64,000 nt of DNA, from assembly GCA_029721435.1 (NCBI GenBank), contig CM056574.1:3671001-3735000 (forward strand), read 5' to 3'. Below, one piece after another: positions 23,525 to 32,100 of the stretch. The stretch is from Gymnothorax reevesii (taxonomy: Eukaryota > Chordata > Actinopteri > Anguilliformes > Muraenidae). The position numbers were made by a program, and so were the translations under genes. The stretch's first letter is position 1, and every line of letters starts with the position of its first letter. Under the pieces are notes generated by a model. It did no database searches, had not been told where the DNA came from, and was given only the letters and a program-made list of their open reading frames with translations.

Positions 23525-24558
23525 TGCGCGGGTGAGGTGGTGGCAGCTGTTGTCGAACCAATTAGAATGCGGCGCGAGGAGGCAGGTGTTCCGCCAGCCA
23601 GGTGGCGCCTTTCTCATTAACATCTTTTTACTAACTGCCTCTGAGTCACTTTATTAGTCATGAAATTCCTATGACAGCAGTAGAAGAAGGGGCGAGGAAG
23701 AGGAAGATGAAGATGCGCCACTCGCTTCCTCAATTAAGCCTTTAATAGCGCATAATTCAGCGAAGGACTGGGCTCTCTTTCTCTCTCTCTCTCCTTCCCT
23801 CCCCCCCGTTTATGGGAATAAGGGGTAATCTTCGATACTGACAGGGAGTTCTTTCCTGATTTTGGTTTGTGACAGATGTGTTTCTATTAAGAGCACCTAA
23901 AAACAACACAAAGCATCCCTGTGAGTCAAGATTAACAGCTGGTTCCCATGAGGAGGGGTTGCAGAGAGTAGATTAACTCCCAAGAAGTGTCGCCTGCTTA
24001 GAAATAAAATTACTTAAGGCGCGCAAGAAAATTGGTAATGAAACTTTGCGCACATCTTACGCCAAAAACATTGTTAAATTTGATGTTCGGGGGGAGAACA
24101 AACCGGATCTTTTTCTTTCGGGACCAGAGTGGCCTAGAGGCTGTGGGAAAAGGGAATTTAATGCCGCGAGCGCTTATTTGCATTCTGTTTGACTCTCATA
24201 TGAAGCAGAAATCCAGCTGGGCTCTGTTCGGTCGCTACAAAGATTCAAACACTCGCAGTGCGCCAAATTCACCCCGAAATTATCTTTAAGCCATTGCTCT
24301 GTCACTACATTTTTACTCGAAGTTTAATCCTAAACAAACGTCCAAGGGAGCGTTTCAACGTGCCATCAGGGGATATCCGGTCTTGGCCGCTTCTTTAATA
24401 AATGTGAATATTAAGCACCGACAATCAACCAGTGTAGGTACAAGACCGAAGTTGTTGCACATGAAACAAACGTGTTAGGATAGGAATGCATTAAAGGTTA
24501 CCTGATCGAATCGAGATTTCCCGAGCTGGAATGAAGGATAAGCTGTGGAGACCGCCAT
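11437..24558 (-). CDS. sfxn5: Sideroflexin 5, N-terminal 122 residues (partial gene)
   Basis: Sideroflexins are multi-pass carriers of the inner mitochondrial membrane; SFXN5 has been proposed to move citrate, and SFXN1 moves serine. Seven minus-strand exons join without a frame break: 24558-24502, 19426-19358, 18932-18855, 14341-14315, 13495-13441, 11821-11796 and 11490-11437 (366 bases, 122 codons). Family landmarks in order are FQLGKSRF (near residue 10), LRHFLDVIDPRTLF (26-39), LWEAQKIKQ (69-77), HPDTGEKIFMPFRM (80-93, the HPDT signature), GYIPFGTPI and GLLLPNQT. Each junction has GT and AG with a good pyrimidine tract. The start ATG is the first in frame and lies in ACCATGG-like context. 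The family is about 320-340 residues, so the membrane-spanning C-terminal two thirds must lie left of the window. RAB11FIP5 follows upstream on the same strand, matching the mammalian order as I recall it and supporting paralogue 5. Confidence 0.93.
11796..11821 (-). CDS. sfxn5: sfxn5 coding exon 6 (26-base microexon)
   Basis: Two bases completing glycine, then YIPFGTPI. The acceptor is GTTTACAG, the donor GTAAGCTT. Its length of 26 bases restores phase 0 after the phase-1 end of exon 5. Confidence 0.93.
12165..12505. mobile_element. hAT-type MITE (341 bp)
   Basis: Ends CAGAGTTGGGTCCAAGTACTT and its inverse, with several internal AAGTACTT repeats, form long terminal inverted repeats. The flanks are ACTTTCAC and ATTTTCAC, an 8-bp target duplication with one mismatch, as hAT elements make. 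CAG at the ends with a following TGGG also fits hAT. It has no coding capacity and lies in sfxn5 intron 5. Confidence 0.8.
13441..13495 (-). CDS. sfxn5: sfxn5 coding exon 5
   Basis: Fifty-five bases encoding AAVHPDTGEKIFMPFRMA plus one base of glycine. The acceptor is TTTGCAG, the donor GTACGTGC. It ends in phase 1, which exon 6 resumes. Confidence 0.95.
13697..14125. repeat. CA-rich microsatellite region
   Basis: A perfect (CA)n tract at about 13698-13726 continues as interrupted CA/CT-rich repeat to about 13915, with a GT tract at about 14025-14075. Open frames here (strings of H and T, or C and V) are translations of the repeat. It lies in sfxn5 intron 4 next to exon 4. Confidence 0.9.
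14315..14341 (-). CDS. sfxn5: sfxn5 coding exon 4 (27-base microexon)
   Basis: Nine codons, LWEAQKIKQ, flanked by GTCCTCAG and GTGAGACG. Phase 0. The peptide is a highly conserved sideroflexin motif. Confidence 0.93.
14463..15628. repeat. 34-bp G-rich satellite (about 33 copies)
   Basis: The tandem unit is about 34 bases: GACACTGAGTACAGGACAG then GACGGGACGGGGCAG, with small length variants (5-base GGACA/GGACG additions). The plus strand carries recurrent GGG and GGGG runs. It fills part of sfxn5 intron 3 just upstream of the exon 4 acceptor. On the minus strand the repeat lacks stop codons in all three frames, which creates a spurious 457-codon frame. Confidence 0.95.
15629..17375. other. 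sfxn5 intron 3, no feature recognised
   Basis: No exon, RNA gene or clear repeat is seen, apart from a Tc1-TIR-like stretch at about 16916-16945 (GTAAGTATTTGGACAGTGAG), the inverse of that at 1388-1428. A run of C/G at about 17179-17191 is present. Confidence 0.4.
17376..17402. repeat. (GT)n microsatellite
   Basis: A near-perfect GT tract of about 13 repeats inside a longer GT-rich stretch (17320-17460) in sfxn5 intron 3. Confidence 0.95.
17494..18727. mobile_element. TIR element, possibly Harbinger-like (1,234 bp)
   Basis: The left end AGGCCCGTATTCAGAAACGA and the inverse of the right end AGGCCCGTATTCAGAGATGA match over about 30 bases with four mismatches. The terminus (GGCCCGTATTCA) resembles PIF/Harbinger ends, but I could not fix a 3-bp target duplication. 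It interrupts a GT-rich repeat region in sfxn5 intron 3. A 166-codon minus-strand frame inside it (18051-18551) matches nothing I recognise. Confidence 0.6.
18051..18551 (-). CDS. Unrecognised open frame inside a TIR element
   Basis: An open frame of 166 codons from ATG at 18551, within the 17494-18727 element. Composition is mixed, with no signal peptide or membrane segment. It has an Arg/Asn-rich patch (near residues 31-37) and HYHDDND-like acidic residues near 42-46. I see no transposase catalytic motif or DNA-binding motif that I can name. It could be part of a Myb-like or accessory protein of a Harbinger-type element, or a chance frame. Confidence 0.2.
   Translation of the reverse strand: MSRTNLRRYFVVMAFRWLQSLETLDHLQPRARRNRNYANFNYHDDNDAGNLPTDHLVSVFTNCTAVNSRLACVYPPVATSELAIGEAQNHPFKIIIGHGPFSVHLNYHCSNSENSQHYQMWAVFINDAHLSTLTHSDFSRFSGLLGWKILRSAARGARVDWSARLM
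18733..18850. repeat. GT-rich VNTR overlapping the sfxn5 exon 3 edge
   Basis: The block GTGTGAGAGCYTGNGTAAGT followed by GYGTACACACC occurs at about 17445, 18748 and 18826. The last copy runs into the real 3' edge of sfxn5 exon 3. The Harbinger-like element separates the first copy from the other two. Confidence 0.75.
18855..18932 (-). CDS. sfxn5: sfxn5 coding exon 3
   Basis: Twenty-six codons (GRLEESIKLLHDFKRGTLPA and onward to TDAR). The acceptor is TTTTTGTAG, the donor GTGTGTAC inside a GT-rich repeat. Parts of this donor edge are duplicated in the downstream intron. Confidence 0.92.
19358..19426 (-). CDS. sfxn5: sfxn5 coding exon 2
   Basis: Twenty-three codons starting NSFSGRLRHFLDVIDPRTLF. 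The acceptor is CCTTCCAG, the donor GAG before GTAACG. Phase 0 at both ends. Intron 1 (5.1 kb) holds the intact Tc1 element. Confidence 0.93.
19759..21389 (+). mobile_element. Tc1-like transposon B, intact (1,631 bp)
   Basis: TA flanks at 19757-19758 and 21390-21391. Both ends read CACTCAACAAAAATAT inward. The inverted repeats extend about 285 bases and differ at roughly ten positions by eye (for example GAACGC against AAACGC near the tip). They end just before the transposase start and just after its stop. The high TIR similarity and the uninterrupted transposase indicate a young copy. It is inserted in sfxn5 intron 1, opposite to the gene's direction. Confidence 0.97.
20057..21070 (+). CDS. 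Tc1-family transposase, intact, 337 residues
   Basis: The enzyme would cut the element out and insert it at TA dinucleotides, acting in the nucleus. The frame from ATG 20057 (MPQMAQALRERAIGML) to TGA 21068-21070 has no stop or frameshift; upstream in-frame codons to 20042 use no ATG. The N-terminal part is a paired-type helix-turn-helix (AIGMLTAGMSTRSVARALNV, then TISSLQRRFREYG), followed by a second DNA-binding half and a basic stretch. The catalytic triad is D in FTDESRF, D in FQQDNARPH and E in SPDMSPIEHVWD, with 34 residues between the last two (DD34E). The length is normal for Tc1 (about 340). All key residues are present. Whether it is active cannot be judged from sequence alone. Confidence 0.96.
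   Translation: MPQMAQALRERAIGMLTAGMSTRSVARALNVHFSTISSLQRRFREYGSTSNRPHNRRPRVTTPAQDLHIQQVHLQDRLRPATQTAAETIGLHNQRISAQTVRNCLREAQLHARRPHRGLNLTPDRRRDRLEWANAHIRWRLARWRGVLFTDESRFTLFRADGRQRVWRRVGERFADVNVVDRVAHGGGGVMVWAGICYGRRTQVHFIDGILNAQRYRDEILRPIVVPYIHEHHLMFQQDNARPHVARIFTQFLEAENVPVFAWPAYSPDMSPIEHVWDVLDRRIRQRVPVPTNIQQLRTAIEEEWTNIPQATIDNLINSMQRRCVALHEANGGHTRY
21391..24501. other. sfxn5 intron 1, non-coding remainder
   Basis: No exon was recognised. It holds a (CA)n microsatellite at 23464-23519, a CT run near 23777-23802, and a GC-rich part at 22320-22520 of unknown nature. The stretches at 23620-23770 and 24020-24290 lack repeats and are only moderately AT-rich; they could be regulatory but show no named motif. 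Confidence 0.4.
23464..23519. repeat. (CA)n microsatellite
   Basis: About 27 CA repeats with one CCCC interruption near the left edge, in sfxn5 intron 1. Confidence 0.97.
24502..24558 (-). CDS. sfxn5: sfxn5 coding exon 1
   Basis: Nineteen codons from ATG (24558-24556), containing FQLGKSRFDQ, ending at CAG before the donor GTAACC. Phase 0. The 5' UTR extends to higher coordinates; its boundary is not determined. Confidence 0.9.
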
Positions 24559-27129
24559 GGCACCAGACAACCGTACAGGCTACTTCGAAGTTTAAAATTT
24601 ACTAAGTGAATAACGGCATAATTTCAGAGTAAAGAACTCTCCGAAAACGTCAACCGACAGAATTACAGTTAATCGTCGCAATATCGACGGGACTTGTAGT
24701 CTCTTTTGGGATTGAAACCGACGCATTACTCTTCTGCAAGACTACATCTCCCAATGAAATGTCGCTGAACCCGTGACAACTACCATTGTGGGTAACGTAG
24801 TCATTTCTGCCATAGATTTCAGGTGAGGGGGGCGGCACGGTATATCGTCTGTGTTATGTAATATGACTGTGACGCAACTTACCCGGGAGAAAAATCCGTC
24901 GCCCTTTCATTTGAAATATGACAACAAAATCATGTACTCCAAACATTCCATCCCATATCACGGTATACTGAAGTCCTTTTGGAATATATTGAATAGATCG
25001 GGTTCTTCCATGCAGAACTACAGGGTTCCTTTCAGAACATTTTTTGTAGCCGTTCCCGTAGAGAGATGCCAGTAGCCAAGTGTACATGGAATATTCTGGA
25101 AAATAGAGCAAAAACTCTGGAGGCCTGTGTGGGGAGGGGGAGGGGACATGCAGTTATTTGTCAACAAAAATGCCTTTTCTCAGATAAATGACGCATATAT
25201 TGAAGTTAGACACAGGATGTTTTCATCATAGAGTTTAATATAAATACAACGGAACATACAGGACCACCAGGGGTTCCCTTCAAGATATTTATGGCTGACC
25301 TGGGTGCCTCTCTCACTAGCTCAGATAAAAGTGTACTGGGTGAGATCCAGCCTGATTCATCAATTGAAAAAACGGACACCATCCTAGTACTCAGTTGTAT
25401 AACATCAGTATAATTCTACATATAAAGAATAATTTGAAAGGACTAATTTCAAAGATTTAAGATGCAGGTTGTTGGCGGTTTATTGGGTTGAACTCCGGTG
25501 AAATACAAAATTTCAGCGGGCTGGTGGCCCCTAACTTTCTGTGTCCGAATAACTTGAAAAATTCACAAAGACTCACAATAGCCCTTAGCAGGAGAAAACA
25601 GGAAGCTTGGAAGAATAAATAGCAATCAAATCAAACTAGTCTTCGTGAATAGTGGGGTTTAAGACTGAAAGGACTTCTGTGCATTCGGTCACGCGGGAGA
25701 AGACCAAGCGCGAAACTTGGCGCTCGCCCGCCCCTCCACAGCAATCGCAAGGGCATTTCATTCTAAAGGATTTTTCTGAAGGTAATTACGGAGAGGTTAG
25801 CAGAGCCCTCTGTTGACCATAAAACATAACGCACCAAATGGCAGGCTGTTATTGCGCAGCTATTCCCATCTCATTGAGCACAATTGAGGTGAAATACCCA
25901 GGAAACACTATATCGACCAGCTGTCGAGACTGAACCCCCTTTTCAGCATCGTATAGCATCCATGCACCTTATTGGCAGTTCTGGGACACATTCCCCTCAA
26001 AATAAATGCATTAGCTCAGTCACAGAGGCATGCGGTCCGGAAGGGTGAGAAACAGTCCTTTATTTAACTTGTCAGTGCTGAATTCAAACATCTCCGAGGG
26101 CAAGAAAGCATCATGCTGATATTGCCATTCAACAGCACAAAATAACATTTAGCATGAACGCATGAGATGGAAACAGAAGCCTACAATATGACGCAGTAAT
26201 AGTTTATTTTTAAAAACATAAGATAAAATCAAAAGTTTTACCTGTCAATCAATGAAACATATTTTTCGAAATTCGATCATATTCCCATCAAGAGGCCAAC
26301 CAATGAGCACCCGACTGGGCGCAATCTCAGTCACGTGCTGGCCTACTCGTCGGGTGTCGCCCCACTATCCGGCCCGGCTGGCTTTCCAGCTTGGGTCCGA
26401 GTCTGACAAGAATAACATACGCCACGTCAATGTGGAAGGTAATGCATGACTATTCAGGAACGCGTGAAAGTTCCTTCCCTGTCCATTAAATCGACGGAGG
26501 CGTCAGTTTTCCAAATTATTCACCTTGCATCATTCGGGGACAAGACGAATTCTGTTGCATATTTACAATAGGCCTATATTTAAAGGCAAAGAAGGTTGGG
26601 TTTATCCTCGCCAGTTTACATGGCGCTTCAGCGGCGAAACTATAAAACGCAATATGGCAGATATTAAGCCTCTAACAAGTCGAATACCCAGCGCTGGAAG
26701 CCTTTGATATGACAAGCAGGTTTAAAACTAAAAATAATTTATTAGGTTACGCTTCGACTGCCAATTCGTTCCAAATCGAATAATTTTCAACGTAAGTTAG
26801 ACTATAGAACTCCAACCAAAATAATTGATCGAGGGGGATTATAATATACATTCAAAATAAATGACAGCTATGAAGTGTAGACTTAAACGCAAAATAAATT
26901 ATGTGAATTATAATGACTTTTAAGAACCTTTATTGCGAAGTGACATTTTAATAAAGCATCAAATAAGATAAGATTAATAGCAAACAACGAACAAGAAAAT
27001 AAATTTGTAATTAAACATACAAAACTGTAACAGAATCATTAACAACTGTAAACATTCCCCACTTTTACAAACCATGTGCACGATCCCTGGACCAAAATAA
27101 GAAAAGTGTCCGAAATTTCAATAATAATG

Positions 27130-27161
<32 letters not shown>

Positions 27162-28026
27162 AGAAAGAATGAGAGTGGAGGGGGTAAGGAAGCTAACCAT
27201 TCACCAGGTTCAGATAGGCTAAGATTCGCAGAAAATATTTATATATTAATTTCTTGGTCATTGATATGAATCACATTCTCTTAAGCACGCAAATTAAGTT
27301 AAAATTACAAAAAAGGGGAAAAAAGTCAAAGAAAACAGAAAAATGCAATGCAACAGCAGTTTCGGGGGGGAATCGGCATGTTTGACTACTATCAGGACTA
27401 AGAGCATTTTTAAGTGCATTCGGGTGTAAAATAGACTTGCCGACATTTCCAAGTATTTCTGAGACGGATCTTGTCACAGCGACATCGTGGTAACTTCCGT
27501 GAGTTCAAGTGACATTTCCCGAGGTCTTGCTTTCATTCTGCTGATTTCTCAGTATGCACAATTTACTTTGCGCAGAGTGTGAAAAGGAGGTAGACAATTA
27601 TGTACAGAAAAAAATGGCAGAAAAGAATTTAACCATCCAATCCGCCAAATTTTCAACTGAGTGCTTTCCTAAATGGTGAGAATACTTTCATCTGAGAAGA
27701 CAAATCGACATTGTTATGCTGTCAAGTGCAATGCAACTGTAGTCGGCCTAGTATGCTAACTTTAAGTCGTTTCTGTTTCAACAGTTTCACATCACTCACG
27801 CATTCCTTTCTCATTTTATATTACAAATACTTTGAATCCAACCCAAAATACTCCAGAGCATTGCTTTTGTCGTCATTCATTTTCTCTCAAGAAACCACTG
27901 CATATAAATAATCGCCGTCGACCAATAGCCTAGTAAAGGTGAACTAATGCGCAAAAAGGTGACCAGTTACCACGGCGAAAATACAATAAGGCAGCCTCTG
28001 GCATCTGTGGCATATAGCAAATACTG
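24559..28026. other. Intergenic region, sfxn5 promoter side
   Basis: This region lies between the sfxn5 start codon and the candidate poly(A) signal of rab11fip5. The sfxn5 5' UTR and promoter should lie just above 24558, but I see no TATA box at a fitting distance. GC-richer patches with CCAAT or CACGTG-like elements occur at 25690-25740 and 26290-26420 (ACCAATGAG, GTCACGTGC). A (TAA)n microsatellite lies at about 27122-27160. No protein-coding exon is recognised. Confidence 0.45.
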
Positions 28027-28032
28027 TTTATT
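28027..28032 (-). promoter_or_regulatory. rab11fip5: Candidate rab11fip5 poly(A) signal
   Basis: The minus strand reads AATAAA in the context ACAAATAAACAG, 0.9 kb downstream of the stop codon at 28935. It is the first canonical signal I noticed in that direction. Position and motif only; no transcript end is known. Confidence 0.35.
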
Positions 28033-28934
28033 TGTCCCTTCTATTGCGCACGCCTGACAGCGTTTTAAAGCGATGCCTGAACCGTGGCAGAAGCAGAGCG
28101 GTATGGAAGATCGCCGAGCGCAGGAGTGGAGCGTCCGTCCGTTCCTACTTGGCGCAGGCGCAATTTGCAGTAAGCGGTGTTATTCGTGAATGCTAAATAC
28201 CGCAAAGGCATTTGCAAGCAAAGGCCTGCATTTGGAAGCGCAGCGACTAGTTGATACGTTTATATACGTTGATCGATGATCAGCTACAATGTCCAGATAA
28301 GCAACGCGGATTCCACACACTATTGCTCATAAATACATTATACTAGGCTTCTGAACTATCACGAGTAACCATTCAGGCATGCCCAAAGAAAATGGATAAG
28401 AAATAGCTAAAAATAACAAAAAAAAAGGAGGAGAGAGATGGGGGTATGGAGGAAACCTACTTTTCTTGTGAACTGTGATTGGCCAGAAGTTGCCCTAACT
28501 GAGACTTTTAAAGTCCAATGTGATTTTGAGTGAATTCTCCAGTTATTCCACCTACTACTTGGCTTACAGCGAGAGAGCCGCAGGTTAACAAGAGTTCTGA
28601 CTGCTTTGCAAAATTCTGGCAAGAGAAACAAGCTGCTGTGAGAAGTGGGGTGGTGATTCCTCGTGAATAAACCCATCCAGTCTCGCAGAGAGCGTTACCT
28701 GAAGACGCACCTTGAACACAGGGCCCCACCTCCTCCACACCCACAAAGCCAAACCCCCTTAAGTCTGAGGCAGGTAAAGCATGCAAACTCAATTATTTTT
28801 CCAGTGCCGTGACTAGCAGTGTAACACTAGGAGAAAACTACGAGGAGGTCACAAGACGGTGGGGAGGGGCGGGTCTCAGCTTCGCAGGCTCCTCCTTCTC
28901 TTAAATCCCTCCCCTCCCCCCGTCCGGCCAATCA

Positions 28935-29180
28935 TCACTTGAGTTTGGTGCGCACTTGAAGCAGATTAGGCTTTTGCTCCATGATCTGAACCAAAAGCCG
29001 GTCGATATAGTCCTCCAGATCTCGCGTCTGGGCTTTCATCTTTCGAAGCTCCGCCTCCCGCTTCTCCAGCAACGCCCCCTGCCTCTCGAACTCCGATCCC
29101 TGCCTCTCAAGCTCCGCTTCTCGCTGCAGCAGCAGTGTAATCAGCTCGCTGTGGCTCATTTGGTAATATGAGGCGGCGCC
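28935..29180 (-). CDS. rab11fip5: rab11fip5 last coding exon with Rab-binding domain
   Basis: 81 codons and TGA. The acceptor is CCTCCCCCAG. After SYYQMSHSELITLLLQREAE comes a charged heptad-like stretch with repeated ERQG/KREAEL units (coiled coil). The Rab-binding core is DLEDYIDRLLVQIMEQKPNL. The YID triplet and the LLV.IME that follows are the conserved Rab11 contact segment of FIPs. The 3' UTR continues to lower coordinates. Confidence 0.97.
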   Translation of the reverse strand, partial: GAASYYQMSHSELITLLLQREAELERQGSEFERQGALLEKREAELRKMKAQTRDLEDYIDRLLVQIMEQKPNLLQVRTKLK

Positions 29181-32100
29181 CTGGGGGAGGAGTCAGGGTG
29201 GGGGTGAGGTTAAACGAACAAAGAAATAAACCAATCATAACAGATCCAGTAAAGCACTGAAACAAAGACTGAAGTGCAAAATTGTATGTGTCTTTAAAAA
29301 CTGAATAGGAAACAACAGAAGTGTAGAATGTGTGTTTAACCCTTACAGCGCTAAATGCAGCCACTGTTGCTCAGTGATGTAAGACATTAAAGTCAAAGGG
29401 GTCATTTCGTGTCAACTCAACCAGAACCCCCTCACATCAGAATTTATATTTTGATAAAACTTTGCACATTTCAAGAGATATGCATTGGCAGTACTAAGGT
29501 CAAATATATCAGCTCAATTATTGCTAGTTCCTGAAATTAGCCTATTTTAGGGAAGGGGATGGGGGTCAATTTTAACAAAATCGCCTTAATTCTGGAGGGA
29601 GTTTGAGGGCCTCAGAAATGGATTTTCAGAGCTGACAGACACATAATTTTCATTTTGTCATCAGAATAGTCGCTGAACTCCTGGCTTAAGCTACTTTTCC
29701 TCACTCAGCGTGTTTAGTTTATCTGTACTGTGGCCTGGAAAAAGCAAAAAACACCAATCATACAATTTTTTTCAAAATTAAATGCATTTATCATTCTGTA
29801 ATTAAGATAGAGCCCTGAGACTTGATATGCAAACTTTCGGTCAACTTTCTGAAGACCACAAAAAATATCAAAGTCACGATGGTTGTATTAAATGTTTTAA
29901 ACCTCAACCTCGGAAATTGTCTTCAGAATGAAAAGTGCGTATTTTGGGTCATTATGGTGGGTCTCTCTCTCAAAAGGGACACAAGTGATCAATGTCATAT
30001 TTTTAGCGCTTGAAGGCATGGGTCTTCGGTCTAACATATTAAAAAACTGATGTTAAACTCTTCCTTAAGAGTGCAGTATGCCAATCACATAAGGAGTCTA
30101 ATTTAATTTTCGGAACACCTTAGCCATGATGTAAGTGAAAAGATGACTGTGACGCATGTTCACCTCTGCCAACGTGGTGTATGTTTTTGCCAGCGTTGAT
30201 TGATTGGTCAGGCTGTCTGTCTGTCTGTTAGCAGGAGATCTCAAAAACGGCTGCATAGATTTTAACCAAACCACTCAGGATGTTAGAGTAGCACAAGTGG
30301 ATAAGAATTCTGGCATATTCAGGCATACTCGAGGGCAAAGTTCAAATCCAGCTATGCTGGCAGAGATTTCAAGTCTTTCCAATGGGCCGGATTTCAAATC
30401 GGCGTGCTTTTGGGTTTTGCTGCCACCTGGCGGTGGAATGCAACAATTACCAACACCAGCCCGCGAAAATAACTAATGCACAGAGTTGCCTTGGCGTGGC
30501 GGAGGTGCTGAGCTCTCTGAGTGCTTTTGTTTCATACTGAAATACAGGCATTATTATCAGACATGTGGGTCAGATTACAAATATGTTGACATATGAAGAA
30601 ACATCAGAATAACTACTGAATGACTGAAAAAATTAATGACCTGTCATGACCAGTTAAGGGATTGTTTTAGCCTCCCCAGTTGCCCGTTCACGAGCTGCCA
30701 CTGCTATCTACATATAGGGCCATGAGGCAGAAAAAAACTAAGACAGAGGATTATCGAAGGTTTCAGTTTATATGTTGCTTAATATAGAAGTGCGGAATTC
30801 CAAAGTTCCATTTATAACCCTGGAAAGGTCTTTCGTATTAAAATCATTGGAAAATTCTTTTCACACAGTAATTATTATCATGGTTACACTGTCATCTTTT
30901 ACAAAAATATTTTTTCCAGCTGCCCTTTATTACACTGTAATAAATCCGTTAGCAGCACTGGTATATAATGACAAAAATTTTGCATGCCAAATATTGTGCT
31001 GGAGAGAGTAGATACTGATAGAGCAGTGCTCTGTGAATAAAATGATCATTAATGTGTGATCATTAAAATTTATTGGTGCGGTCTTCAGTCAGAAATTATG
31101 GCATCTAGGCTTAAACGAATACCAAACCTCTATTATAATGGGCATGATGTAAAATCAAAAAGAACAGTTTTACATCCCCAGTTTTTTAATATGTTAGACC
31201 CAAGACCCATGCCTTCAAGCACTAAAAATATGACACTGATCACTTGTGTCCCTTTTGAGAGATATACCCACCATAATGACCCAAAATGCTCACTTTTCAT
31301 TCTGAGGCCAACTTCCAAGTTTATTAAAACATTTAATACAACAATTGTGACTTTGATATTTTTTGTGGTCTTCAGAAAGTTGACCAATAGTTTCCATACC
31401 AAGTCTCAGGGCTCTATCTTAATTAGTTACGGAATAATAAATACATAAACTTTGGAAAAAATGAGTATGATCTGTGTTTTTTGCTTTTTCCAGGCCACAG
31501 TACAGATAAACTAAACACACTGAGTAAATAATAGTAGCTTAAGCCAAAAGTTCAGGAACTTTTCTGATGACAAAATGAAAGTTATGGGTCTGCTTGTCCT
31601 GCAAATGCATCTCAGGCCCTCAAACTTACTCCAAAATTAAGGCGATTTTCTTAAAACTGACCCCCCTAAAAGAAGCTAAATCTCAAGAATTGCAATAATT
31701 ATTCCACCATTTCACACCAGATATATAAATCTTCTACTGTAGGGAATATACAAAACCCAAAACCAGTGAAGTTGGCACTTTGTGTAAATCGTAAATAAAA
31801 ACAGAATACAATGATTTGCGAATCCTTTTCAACCTATATTCAATTAAATACACTGCAAAGACAAGTTACTTAATGTTCGAAAAGGTAAACTTTGTAATTT
31901 TTTTGCAAATATTAGCTCATTTGGAATTTGATGCTTGCAACATGTTTCAAAAAAGCTGGCACAAGTGGCAAAAAAGACAGAGAGTTGAGGAATGCTCATC
32001 AAACACTTATTTGGAAAATCTCACAGGTGAACGGGCTAATTGAGAACAGGTGGGTGCCATGATTGGGTATAAAAGCAGCTTCCCTGAAATGCTCAGTCAT

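Noticed and set aside
28073..28172. A short plus-strand frame starting MPEPWQKQSG with a GTAAGC donor
   Set aside because: No protein family resemblance, no partner exon found, and it lies close to the RAB11FIP5 3' UTR end on the opposite strand.
30204..30476. A 90-codon frame starting MVRLSVCLLAGDL
   Set aside because: It lies inside a common interspersed repeat nested in the piggyBac-type element.
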